Shown here one piece after another: positions 50,797-59,613 of a stretch of DNA of 64,000 bases (position 1 is its first letter; every line of letters begins with the position of its first letter). The position numbers and the translations under genes are program-made. Below the pieces are notes generated by a model. That model saw nothing but the letters and a program-made list of their open reading frames with translations. It searched no databases and had not been told where the DNA came from. This stretch comes from Ignavibacteriales bacterium (GTDB lineage: Bacteria; Bacteroidota; Ignavibacteria; Ignavibacteriales; Ignavibacteriaceae), in contig CP065001.1 in assembly GCA_016700155.1 (NCBI GenBank), positions 1,612,001 to 1,676,000 of the forward strand, in the 5' to 3' direction.

Positions 50797-51846
50797 TTAT
50801 TTTGAATTTGTGTTAGTCAATAATTCTGATAACATTTTTGCAACGTAGTCGACTATTGCAACAACTTTTGGGTACTCCATTCTTTTGGGACCTATAATGC
50901 CTAATGTTCCGGATGTACCTCCAAGCGAGTACTCTTTACTGACGAAGCTGTACTCGTTTAATTTTCTATCCTCGTTTTCACTACCGATTGATATGAATAC
51001 CTGATCCTGAATCATCTCACCGGATTTTTCTAATATGTGGATGATGATATCTTTGTCTTCAATAAGTTCTATTATGCTTTGAAACTTTCCGGGATCTTCA
51101 AACTCCGGCTGCTTAATTACATTTTTTGCACCTGTTAATACAAGCCTGTCGTTCTGTTTAAAATCACGGAAAATTTTATCAACAGAATCAACGAACAATC
51201 TTATAATCGATTTATGATCATCAATAACGTCCCTGAAGCGATCGCCAAATGTATTTCGGATTTCTGCAAATGTTAATCCGGATAGTCTTTCATTCAAGAG
51301 ATTTTGAACTTCATTTATTTGTGATGGTTTAATTTCCGACAAAAGTTCAAGCGTTATTGTTTTAACCAAACCGGATTTGATACTGATAACAACCAATACC
51401 TTGATTGAGGATAAACTTACCAATTGGATTTTTTCAAGAACTCCTGTATCAAGCCGTGGATATGTAACACAGGCAATCTGGTTTGTAATCTTGCTCAATA
51501 TATTCGAGGTCAGATTTAAGATTTCGTCAGTGTCTTTTTGTGAAATCTCCAATTCTCTATTGATCAGTTCTACCTCTGCAGTGTCTGGCATTCTTATGTC
51601 CATCAGGGTGTCAACATAAAACCTGTAACCTTTATCAGTCGGAATTCTTCCTGCAGATGTATGAGGATGATTTATATATCCGGATTCTTCAAGATCAGAC
51701 ATAATATTCCTTACCGTAGCAGGGGAGAAGCCCAGATCATATTTTTTAACAATATTTCGCGAGCCAACGGGTGCTGCAGTCAATATAAACTGGTGCACAA
51801 TTGATCGTAAAATACTTTTTTCCCTATCGTTCAATTCATTCATCAT
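50797..51846 (-). CDS. hrcA: Heat-inducible transcription repressor HrcA
   Basis: A 349-residue repressor. The N-terminal winged helix (LNDREKSILRSIVHQFILTA, about 4-23; GFSPATVRNIMSDLEESGYI) and the GAF-like domain with LVVISIKSGLVKT and GTLGIIGPKRMEYPKVVAIVDYV are diagnostic. HrcA represses chaperone genes at CIRCE elements, assisted by GroEL. No CIRCE palindrome is visible in front of this operon. A candidate Bacteroidota-type -7 box, TATATTTG on the minus strand at 51882-51875, lies 29 bases before the start. Confidence 0.97.
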   Translation of the reverse strand: MMNELNDREKSILRSIVHQFILTAAPVGSRNIVKKYDLGFSPATVRNIMSDLEESGYINHPHTSAGRIPTDKGYRFYVDTLMDIRMPDTAEVELINRELEISQKDTDEILNLTSNILSKITNQIACVTYPRLDTGVLEKIQLVSLSSIKVLVVISIKSGLVKTITLELLSEIKPSQINEVQNLLNERLSGLTFAEIRNTFGDRFRDVIDDHKSIIRLFVDSVDKIFRDFKQNDRLVLTGAKNVIKQPEFEDPGKFQSIIELIEDKDIIIHILEKSGEMIQDQVFISIGSENEDRKLNEYSFVSKEYSLGGTSGTLGIIGPKRMEYPKVVAIVDYVAKMLSELLTNTNSK

Positions 51847-51990
51847 TGTTCGGTATAATCAATAAAATTCGGTGCAAATATATCAAATATTCCTGAAAAT
51901 TTAACCGTACATATTAACACAGAACTGCATTCAGTTGATTCAGGAAAATTAGATGAGATTTATTAAGATGAGTTTCGTTTACATTAAAAT

Positions 51991-52017
51991 AAAAAAGGCG
52001 GTCAAACAGACCGCCTT
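51991..52017 (-). terminator. Intrinsic terminator of the nonahaem cytochrome gene
   Basis: On the minus strand AAGGCGGTC (52017-52009), 5-base loop, GACCGCCTT (52003-51995), then T run. It separates the cytochrome gene from hrcA. Confidence 0.92.
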
Positions 52018-52040
52018 AAATCACATAATAAAGAGTTGAA

Positions 52041-54050
52041 TTACTTCAACAGAACCATTTTCCTTGTTTCTCTGAATGATTTTTGATTACCGTTTCCGGA
52101 AGCTTCAATTGAGTAGAAATAAACACCTGAAGCAAGATTCTTACCATTGGTATTGAATTCTACATTATAAGTACCGGCAGCTTTTGAACCTTTGAACAAC
52201 TCACTGATAACTTCACCGTTAATATTGTAAACGGTTATTTTAACTTTGCTGTCGAATGGAACGCTGTAATTAATCCTTGTTGAAGGATTGAATGGGTTTG
52301 GATAATTCTGTTCAAGTACATACTCAGTTGGAGTATTGAAGTTAAGGTCATCAATATCAACTGTTCCGCCAAGTTTACCTATAGATAAGTAGAGGAGTGA
52401 AACAGTGAATTGTGGGTTGTGGATACCAAAACTTCTGTCTTCTTCAACACATAGATAATTAAACAAAGCGGCTGCTTCATCTAAAGTCCAGGTCGAATCT
52501 ATTGGGTCAGGAGTTGTGGAACCATAAGGTGGAAGCAACATAGCTACTTGTTCTAACAATCCGTGAATTTCATGTTGTAAACCTTCAGCAACACCATTTC
52601 TGTCAAGATCTGCGTTTCCGTTGATGTAGAATTTCTTTTCACCAAATTCTTCACCGAAACTTCCGTGACAGGGTTCGCAAGCTGAAACGTTATCATGTCC
52701 ATCAGGTGTAGTCATACTAAATGAGTGTCCGCCGCTTAATGGAACGTTTCCACCAGGTGAATGTTCACCTTCAGCCATATGACAAGATACACACGCATTT
52801 TCAACACCACTCATGTGCGGTGAAGTTGGGAGAGTTTCGCCCCAGGTATAAGCATTTGTACCAGCTATAATATCTGCTTGTCCACTATGATGAGGACCAA
52901 ATCTGGTCAGATTTGATAAAAATCCTTCAACGTAAGGAATTGAATTAACTCTGCTTTTATGGCAATTAGCACATAGAGAACCAGCGCCACCATCAAACTC
53001 AAACCCATTGTTCAATGTTGCAGTAACTTTTCTTAACTGACTTGGGTTTGTTGCATCATGTGGATCATGACAGGTTGCACATGTAATAGGAATATTAACC
53101 TGAACACTCTGTGGTTTTCCTTTTACATAATCAACAAATCCCTGACCATTATGGCAAGGTGTACATGAATATCTGCTTGAACCAGAATATAAGTGTGTTC
53201 CTGCTGCGTGTACTGAAACATCCCACTGTATTGGTGCAATGTGATGATTTCCATCTTCGTGGCAATATGAACAAACTGCTGATGCAATTGTAACATCTAT
53301 CTTTGCATCATCCATCTGGCTGTAGTGATTTCCGCCTGGTCCGTGGCAGCTTTCACACTGAACGTTTGCTCTCTTCATTGCTTCAGGATACTGAGCAATA
53401 AGCATTTCATAATTTCCTGTCTGAAGTGTACTTGGGAATACAAACGGGAAATCATCAAAGCCATCATTAACTGCGTTAGCATCATATCCTGTTGCATGAC
53501 ATTTTAAGCAGGAAGCACCAAAATGGCTGCTTGATATACCATCAACACCTTTTTGTGTTGAAATAGCATGCTGAGTTCCAACCCATTTGTCATACACATA
53601 ATCGAAGTTAAGATTGTTGTGACAGGTTTTGCAGGAAGCGAGTCCGCCTTCAACTCCAAGATAGAGAGCTGAGTTTAAAACAATAGTATCACCCTTTGTT
53701 CCCGAGAAGAATGTCACTTTATAAGTTCCTAACAGATCAACAATAAAAGATACAATCTGGTTTGATGTATCAATGTCCTTAACAACAAATGCTGCAGTTG
53801 AGCCGGCAGGTTTTTCAAGAAATGACCAAACCGGTGTTTGAAAAGCTGCAGTAGATTTTGCTTTTAAGTAAACCTTTGTTTCTTTTCCAACATTTACAAG
53901 ACCATTGTAAGCACGATCATAGTAATGCTCAATCGAATCCACGGTGACATCGTAAGGAGAGACTCCGTACGTTGATACAGTTACAGTTTGAGCAAATGCA
54001 AAACTGCTGATCATCGTCATCATGATTATACTTAGTACTACTTTTTTCAT
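52041..54050 (-). CDS. Nine-haem c-type cytochrome with T9SS sorting tail
   Basis: A 669-residue secreted protein with a signal peptide (about 1-20). Nine CxxCH haem sites are visible: CKTCH, CLKCH, CESCH, CSYCH, CTPCH, CATCH, CANCH, CVSCH and CEPCH (about residues 140, 181, 232, 260, 296, 324, 360, 420 and 458). Several distal His (for example HHIAP, GPHHSG, GGHSF) could be ligands. The N-terminal 130 residues are haem-free and Ig-like. After residue 580 comes the linker EYVLEQNYPNPFNPST and a complete T9SS tail ending KMVLLK. It is therefore expected at the cell surface, where it could move electrons to or from an external partner; that use is inference. It has its own terminator and a long upstream gap. 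Confidence 0.92.
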   Translation of the reverse strand: MKKVVLSIIMMTMISSFAFAQTVTVSTYGVSPYDVTVDSIEHYYDRAYNGLVNVGKETKVYLKAKSTAAFQTPVWSFLEKPAGSTAAFVVKDIDTSNQIVSFIVDLLGTYKVTFFSGTKGDTIVLNSALYLGVEGGLASCKTCHNNLNFDYVYDKWVGTQHAISTQKGVDGISSSHFGASCLKCHATGYDANAVNDGFDDFPFVFPSTLQTGNYEMLIAQYPEAMKRANVQCESCHGPGGNHYSQMDDAKIDVTIASAVCSYCHEDGNHHIAPIQWDVSVHAAGTHLYSGSSRYSCTPCHNGQGFVDYVKGKPQSVQVNIPITCATCHDPHDATNPSQLRKVTATLNNGFEFDGGAGSLCANCHKSRVNSIPYVEGFLSNLTRFGPHHSGQADIIAGTNAYTWGETLPTSPHMSGVENACVSCHMAEGEHSPGGNVPLSGGHSFSMTTPDGHDNVSACEPCHGSFGEEFGEKKFYINGNADLDRNGVAEGLQHEIHGLLEQVAMLLPPYGSTTPDPIDSTWTLDEAAALFNYLCVEEDRSFGIHNPQFTVSLLYLSIGKLGGTVDIDDLNFNTPTEYVLEQNYPNPFNPSTRINYSVPFDSKVKITVYNINGEVISELFKGSKAAGTYNVEFNTNGKNLASGVYFYSIEASGNGNQKSFRETRKMVLLK

Positions 54051-54419
54051 AGGTATTATCCCTAAAAAAAATGATAAATAAATTAGTTTCGGTTTTATTT
54101 TTCAAAAAGCGTTCCGCATTCTGAACAAGTTGAGATACGCTTTTTTAAGTTAAATCGGCTCAAATATTGGGATTTATAAATATAGTTTCTTTGCTGTGAG
54201 AATAAACATTTTTAATGTTCCCAGAAGTGAGAGACTTTATTTTAGCCAATTGTTGAAAAAATGAACGATAAAAAACTGGTAAATCTTAATTAATTGTACT
54301 AAAAAAAATTGTCAATGGAAAGTATCCTTTCAAAATTCTATCTCTCACAAGAATGATAAATTTTTTAATACTCACAATAATTCAATATTTTAAAAAGTAA
54401 TTTTTATTGAGGAGTTGTT
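54051..54419. other. 369-bp divergent intergenic region between the cytochrome gene and purM
   Basis: No convincing gene. It must hold promoters for both directions. For the cytochrome gene a weak sigma-70-like pair (TTGAAA-N17-TTTATT on the minus strand near 54104-54077) is possible. AAAAAGCGT (54104-54112) and ACGCTTTTT (54137-54145) can pair. On the minus strand a short open frame (54163-54095, TTG start) ends in TCSECGTLFEK; it may be chance. Confidence 0.4.
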
Positions 54420-55415
54420 TTGGAGAATACTTATAAATCATCAGGCGTTGATATAGAAGCCGGTGATGAAACTGTAAAGCGAATTAAATCACATGCTAAA
54501 TCTACGTTTAATAAAAATGTAATCTCAGATATAGGTTTGTTCGGGGCATTCTATCAACCTGATTTTCAGAACTTTAAGGAACCGGTGCTTGTATCAAGTG
54601 TTGACGGTGTTGGTACAAAATTAAAAATTGCTTTTGGAATGAATATTCACAATACTGTCGGGCAGGATCTTGTTAACCATTGTGTGAATGATATTGCCGT
54701 GTGTGGTGCCAGGCCTTTATTCTTTCTCGATTATCTGGCGTTCGGAAAACTGAATCCTGATAAAGCGGAAAAAATAATTGAGGGATTTTCCAAAGCGTGT
54801 AAAGCAAATAACTGTGCGCTCATCGGCGGTGAAACTGCTGAGATGCCCGGATTGTATGATGAAAATGAATATGATATGTCAGGCACAATAGTAGGGATTG
54901 TTGACAAGCATGAAATTATTGACGGAAAAAAAATCAGGAAAGGAGATATACTGATTGGTTTTCAATCAACAGGTCTTCATACAAATGGATATTCATTTGC
55001 AAGAAAAGTTCTTCTTAAAAAATATTCTCTCAAAGATATGGTTGATGGACTTAATAAATCATTAGGGGAAGAACTTTTATCTGTGCATAAATCATATTTG
55101 AAATTAATTTCAGTATTGAAAACTAAAACTGAAGTAAAAGGATTTTCACACATCACAGGTGGTGGAATTGTTGGTAATACAACGAGGATAATTCCAGATG
55201 GACTTGGTTTAAAGATTAATTGGAATAGTTGGGAACAGCCTGCAATTTTCAAACTTATTCAAAAGACTGGTAATGTCTCTGATGAAGAAATGCAGAAAGC
55301 ATTTAATCTTGGAATCGGTTTGATTGCGATTATATCTGAAAGCGAAAAAAATATTGTAACAAAACTAGCGGAAGAATTGAACGAACAGTGTCACATATTA
55401 GGTGAAGTAATTTAA
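54420..55415 (+). CDS. purM: Phosphoribosylformylglycinamidine cyclo-ligase (AIR synthetase)
   Basis: A 331-residue enzyme that closes the imidazole ring of AIR from FGAM with ATP. It shows YKSSGVDIEAGDE at the N-terminus, SSVDGVGTKLKIAF (about 60-73), IGGETAEMPGLYD (about 137-149) and HITGGGIVGNTTRI (about 239-252), all PurM signatures. Length is typical. The start is TTG, with GAGGAG in front. Its stop overlaps the start of the following lipoprotein by one base (TAATG), which is a fortuitous pairing by function but may give coupled translation. Confidence 0.97.
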   Translation: MENTYKSSGVDIEAGDETVKRIKSHAKSTFNKNVISDIGLFGAFYQPDFQNFKEPVLVSSVDGVGTKLKIAFGMNIHNTVGQDLVNHCVNDIAVCGARPLFFLDYLAFGKLNPDKAEKIIEGFSKACKANNCALIGGETAEMPGLYDENEYDMSGTIVGIVDKHEIIDGKKIRKGDILIGFQSTGLHTNGYSFARKVLLKKYSLKDMVDGLNKSLGEELLSVHKSYLKLISVLKTKTEVKGFSHITGGGIVGNTTRIIPDGLGLKINWNSWEQPAIFKLIQKTGNVSDEEMQKAFNLGIGLIAIISESEKNIVTKLAEELNEQCHILGEVI

Positions 55416-55942
55416 TGAGATGCTTTTCGGCGAAAATATTTTTTCTTGCAGCAATCGTTTTTGCGTTGGCTCAAAATGGTTGCGGTGATGGAATAACTCC
55501 TGAACCGGATAGTGTCGCAGGATTCAGCGGGAAGGTTTCATTCATAGGAACCTGGCCAGACAGTATTACAAGGACTCATATTGTGATGTTCAAAGATCCG
55601 TTGTTAGCCGCCTCAGATTTTAGTGCAATTAATCTTCGATATATAAGTCTTGAAATTCCTTACGGCATCACGGAGTATAATTTTAGTTCGCTTGATTCGG
55701 CTTATGTTCCGGCTGCCGGGGAACTATTAGCCGGTGAATATTCTTATCTTGCAGTTGCTATGTCAAAATCAACTTCATTATCTTTAAACCGGATTGATTG
55801 GTTTGTAGCAGGAGTTTATTATGCCAACAGCGATACAACAACTCCTGGTCTGTTAGTAGTTCCGGAAAATACACTGGTTAGAAATATTAATATTAAGTGC
55901 GATTTTAATAATCCTCCTCCGCAGCCGCCGGGTGGTATGTAA
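55415..55942 (+). CDS. Lipoprotein preceding a TonB-dependent receptor
   Basis: A 175-residue protein with a lipoprotein signal (FALAQNGC, Cys near 23). The mature part is beta-rich (FSGKVSFIGTWPDS, RYISLEIPYGITEY, AVAMSKSTSLSLN) and ends in a proline-rich tail, PPPQPPGGM. I do not recognise a family. Its start overlaps purM by one base and the TonB receptor begins 18 bases after its stop. A surface-exposed or periplasmic partner of the receptor is likely from position (inference). Confidence 0.7.
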   Translation: MRCFSAKIFFLAAIVFALAQNGCGDGITPEPDSVAGFSGKVSFIGTWPDSITRTHIVMFKDPLLAASDFSAINLRYISLEIPYGITEYNFSSLDSAYVPAAGELLAGEYSYLAVAMSKSTSLSLNRIDWFVAGVYYANSDTTTPGLLVVPENTLVRNINIKCDFNNPPPQPPGGM

Positions 55943-55960
55943 TTAATCAGTTGTCATCAG

Positions 55961-58135
55961 ATGAATATCAAAATATTTTTTTTAGCAGCAGTTTTTTGCC
56001 CGTTACTGTTTGCACAAACATACAGCATTCGAGGTAAGGTTACTGATTCACTTCAGGTTCCTGTACCTGGTGTGAATGTTATTCTTACCGGATCAACGAT
56101 TGGTGCTGCAACAGGTACTGATGGTAATTTTGAAATATCAAATCTTCAGCCGGGAGTTTACTCACTTACATTTTCAGCAATTGGTTATGAAAAAACTACG
56201 ATTGATAATATTACGATTACAACAAACAGTCCTGTAGTTAATGTGCAACTCACATCAAAAATATTTGAGACAGATCAGGTTGTAGTTTCAGCTAACAAAC
56301 ATGAACAAAATCTATCTGATCTTTCTGTTAGTGCCGAGATATTTTCCGCTGAGAACCTTTCGCGGAAAAATATATACAATCTGGAAAATGCTATGCGATA
56401 CATTCCCGGTGTAAGTATGGTACAGGATCAGATCAGCATAAGAGGATCAAGCGGTTACAGCCGCGGTGCAGGCTCACGTGTTTTACTCGCGATAGATGGA
56501 ATTCCTTTTTATACAGGTGATACAGGAGAAACAATCTGGGAGGTGATTCCAACCACAGCCATTAAAAGAATTGAAGTTATAAAAGGTGCATCAAGTTCTT
56601 TGTATGGATCGGGTGCAATTGGCGGTGTAGTTAATATTATTACTAACGAGCCAACCGAAATATCTTCAACATATATTAAGACTTTCATTGGCGCTTATGA
56701 TAAACCACACTATGATGAGTGGGATTGGTCTGGTGAGTACCGGACATTTAACGGCATTACATTATCTCACTCCAACACTTATAACAACTTTGGCTTTAAT
56801 TTATCTTTAACGCGGCTTGAAGATCTCAGTTATAAACAGAGCGGGTATTCAAAAAAATATACAGGATTTTTGAAAACTAATTATTCGCTTTCAGAAAATT
56901 CATCTTTAGATCTTCTTATAAATTTATTCAGAAAAAAAAGCGGCAATTTTGTTTACTGGAAAAATGCAATGAACGCTTTGGTTCCTCCTGATGCTGATCA
57001 GGGGCAGGTTGTTCAGACAGAAAGGGATTTATTCGCTCTGACATATACCAACCTGATTGAAGAAGATTTATCTTTAACACTGAGATCAAGTTACTACAGA
57101 ACATATTGGGAAGATGGAGCAATTCCATTAAATCAATCACGAACAAATTTGTTCAGAGGTGAAGTACAGGTTAATTATAGCTTTTCTGATGATCTGATTC
57201 TTGTGTCCGGCATTGAAGCATCAGGCAGTAGAGTAACATCAACATTATTTGGTAATCCAACATCATTCAGTGCCGGCGGTTATTACCAGGCAGAATACAA
57301 ATTCGGATTCCCGTTATCGATGACAGCCGGTATCAGGTATGATTATTCAAAACTGGATACGATAGATGGTTCATCTGCTTTCTCACCTAAAATTGGATTT
57401 AACTATAAAGTATCTCCGGAGTTTGTTATTCGTGCAAACATAGGTACGGGATTCAGAGCACCGACACTTGCTGAATCATTCACATCTACCACAGCGAGTG
57501 GAATAACTGTCAGACCAAATCCGAATTTAAAATCTGAATCGAACCTTTCCTTTGAAGGAGGCGTAAGTTTCAAACCTTTGGAAATTGTATCGATGGATGT
57601 TTCTCTGTTCTCAACTGAATATTATGATTTTATCGAAGCCAGTTTAAAAGCAGATAATCTTGGAAACAGCTTTATTATTTTTGACAACGTTACAAGAGCA
57701 CGCATACAAGGATTTGAAGTTGGAACAGATATCGGAATCATTCCGGGTTTATTGACAGGAAATATAAATTATTGTTATCTGTGGGCGAGAGACATTGAAA
57801 AAAATAAAGCGCTGAAATACAGACCGCGCCATATCCTATCATCAGGGATTGAAGCTAGCTACAAAAAAATTCTGTTGGGATTTGATTTCAGATATTGGAG
57901 TCGGGTAGAAGAAATTGACAACGAACTTATTGATCTTGGTCTGGTTCCGGATGGCAGGAAAAGAGTGGAAGTAATTCTTCTTGATGCACGAGCCGGATAT
58001 ATGCTGGATATATTTAATCAGCAGATCAGACTTTTTTTAAATGCTAATAATATTTTAAATTATAACTACGTCGAACTGATTGGTAATCTCCAGCCGATCA
58101 GGCATTTATCACTAAGTGCTGAATTAACATTTTGA
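55961..58135 (+). CDS. TonB-dependent outer-membrane receptor
   Basis: A 724-residue protein with signal peptide (about 1-18), a CarboxypepD-regulatory-like domain (about 20-105; VPGVNVILTGSTIGAATGTDG), a plug (about 115-235; IRGSSGYSRGAGSRVLLAIDG and EVIKGASSSLYGSGAIGG as landmarks) and a 22-strand-type barrel ending in LSAELTF with terminal Phe. GTGFRAPTLAESF in the barrel is typical of vitamin B12/siderophore-type receptors. It imports an unknown ligand. It follows a lipoprotein gene by 18 bases. Complete, unlike the receptor at the left edge. Confidence 0.95.
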   Translation: MNIKIFFLAAVFCPLLFAQTYSIRGKVTDSLQVPVPGVNVILTGSTIGAATGTDGNFEISNLQPGVYSLTFSAIGYEKTTIDNITITTNSPVVNVQLTSKIFETDQVVVSANKHEQNLSDLSVSAEIFSAENLSRKNIYNLENAMRYIPGVSMVQDQISIRGSSGYSRGAGSRVLLAIDGIPFYTGDTGETIWEVIPTTAIKRIEVIKGASSSLYGSGAIGGVVNIITNEPTEISSTYIKTFIGAYDKPHYDEWDWSGEYRTFNGITLSHSNTYNNFGFNLSLTRLEDLSYKQSGYSKKYTGFLKTNYSLSENSSLDLLINLFRKKSGNFVYWKNAMNALVPPDADQGQVVQTERDLFALTYTNLIEEDLSLTLRSSYYRTYWEDGAIPLNQSRTNLFRGEVQVNYSFSDDLILVSGIEASGSRVTSTLFGNPTSFSAGGYYQAEYKFGFPLSMTAGIRYDYSKLDTIDGSSAFSPKIGFNYKVSPEFVIRANIGTGFRAPTLAESFTSTTASGITVRPNPNLKSESNLSFEGGVSFKPLEIVSMDVSLFSTEYYDFIEASLKADNLGNSFIIFDNVTRARIQGFEVGTDIGIIPGLLTGNINYCYLWARDIEKNKALKYRPRHILSSGIEASYKKILLGFDFRYWSRVEEIDNELIDLGLVPDGRKRVEVILLDARAGYMLDIFNQQIRLFLNANNILNYNYVELIGNLQPIRHLSLSAELTF

Positions 58136-58195
58136 CAAGTAGTTGTATGTCAGAAAATCTAATAATCAAAAATAAACAGTAGCAAGAGGGGCCAA

Positions 58196-59557
58196 ATGTT
58201 TATAGATACACACGCACACCTGTTCTATTCCAATTTCGATGGTGAAGTAGATTCTGTCATTCGGAGAGCGAAAGAAAATCTGATTGACTATATACTTGTT
58301 CCGGCAACAGATTTAGCAACATCAAAGTCTACTATCGAGTTAACAAAAAATTATGATATGGTTTATGGCGCCGTTGGTGTTCATCCGCACGATACAAAGG
58401 ACTGGGATGACAGTATCTTAAACGAAATTGAAGCGCTTGCTGCGAATAATAAAATCGTAGCCATCGGTGAAATAGGACTTGATTATTACTATGATTATTC
58501 ACCAAGAGAAAAACAGATACATGCCTTCAGATCTCAGATAGAACTTGCTTTGAAAATGAATCTTCCGGTGATCATTCATAACAGGGACTCTGATGAAGAT
58601 ATGATGAAGATTGTGACCGAATATTGTAAAGATGGTTTAAAAGCTCAGTTCCATTGTTTCAATGGAACGATGGAACATGTTCACGATTTATTAAGGATGA
58701 AATATTTTATTTCATTCACAGGAAATATTACTTTTGCCAAAGCAGAGGAGCTAAAGAAAATTGCTTCAACTGTTTCACTGAATAATCTGTTGCTTGAAAC
58801 TGATTCACCATTTATGACACCGGTTCCGCATCGGGGTAAACGTAACGAACCTGCATACGTCAATCTTGTTGCAGAAGCGTTGGCGGAAGCACACAACACT
58901 ACTGTAGATGATATTGCAAGGATAACTTCTTTAAATGCGTTCAGACTTTTCGGTATTGGTGCATTGCCGCAAACCAGTTTTACATATCAATTAGGTGACT
59001 CACTTTACATTAATGTTACCAACAGATGTGATTCAGATTGTAAATTCTGTCACAGGAAATCCGATCCGTTCATCGACGGTTATAATTTGAAAATGACAAA
59101 AGCAGAAGAACCGCCGGCACAGCATTATATCGAAGAGATAGGCGATCCAACACGATATAAAGAAATTGTTTTTTGTGGTTATGGCGAGCCGACAATCCGT
59201 TGGGATGTTGTTAAAGATGTTGCGAAGTGTGTCAAAGCAAACGGTGGTAACACCAGGCTTAACACAAATGGTCACGGCAGCTACATCAACAAAAGAGACA
59301 TTACACCTGAATTTTCCGGAGTGATTGATGTTGTTTCTATTTCATTAAATTCGTTCGAACCAAGACAGTACGCAGATCTTATGCGGGTCGAAACCCGGAT
59401 GTTCAATGAAATGGTTACATTCGCGAAGAATGTTAAACGCTATGCAGGAAAGGTTGTTATGTCCGTCGTATCTCTTGATGAAGTTGAAATTGAAAAAGCA
59501 CGAAAAATTGTAGAAGAAAAAATTGGTGCTGAGTTCAGAGTGAGAGAGTATTTTTAA
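58196..59557 (+). CDS. TatD-family hydrolase fused to a TatD-linked radical SAM domain
   Basis: A 453-residue two-domain enzyme. Residues about 1-260 are a TatD metal-dependent hydrolase: DTHAHL (His 6, 8), GEIGLDYYYD (Glu near 92), IIHNRDS (His near 128), FHCFNG (His near 153) and ETDSPFM (Asp near 203). Residues about 265-453 are a radical SAM domain with CDSDCKFC (CX3CX2C, Cys near 278, 282, 285), CGYGEPT and TRLNTNGHG. This matches the small radical SAM family that I know as TatD-linked (TIGR04038), here in one chain. TatD proteins are DNA/RNA nucleases or deacylases; the joint function is unknown. AGAGGGG precedes the ATG. Confidence 0.92.
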   Translation: MFIDTHAHLFYSNFDGEVDSVIRRAKENLIDYILVPATDLATSKSTIELTKNYDMVYGAVGVHPHDTKDWDDSILNEIEALAANNKIVAIGEIGLDYYYDYSPREKQIHAFRSQIELALKMNLPVIIHNRDSDEDMMKIVTEYCKDGLKAQFHCFNGTMEHVHDLLRMKYFISFTGNITFAKAEELKKIASTVSLNNLLLETDSPFMTPVPHRGKRNEPAYVNLVAEALAEAHNTTVDDIARITSLNAFRLFGIGALPQTSFTYQLGDSLYINVTNRCDSDCKFCHRKSDPFIDGYNLKMTKAEEPPAQHYIEEIGDPTRYKEIVFCGYGEPTIRWDVVKDVAKCVKANGGNTRLNTNGHGSYINKRDITPEFSGVIDVVSISLNSFEPRQYADLMRVETRMFNEMVTFAKNVKRYAGKVVMSVVSLDEVEIEKARKIVEEKIGAEFRVREYF

Positions 59558-59613
59558 AAATATATTTATCACTGACAGAAAAAGCGAACAAGAAAAGTTA
59601 AAGAAGTTGAATT

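Noticed and set aside
51847..51990. CIRCE element (TTAGCACTC-N9-GAGTGCTAA) expected upstream of hrcA
   Set aside because: Looked for on both strands between hrcA and the terminator and not found, even in a degenerate form I could defend. Only a possible TATATTTG promoter box is present.
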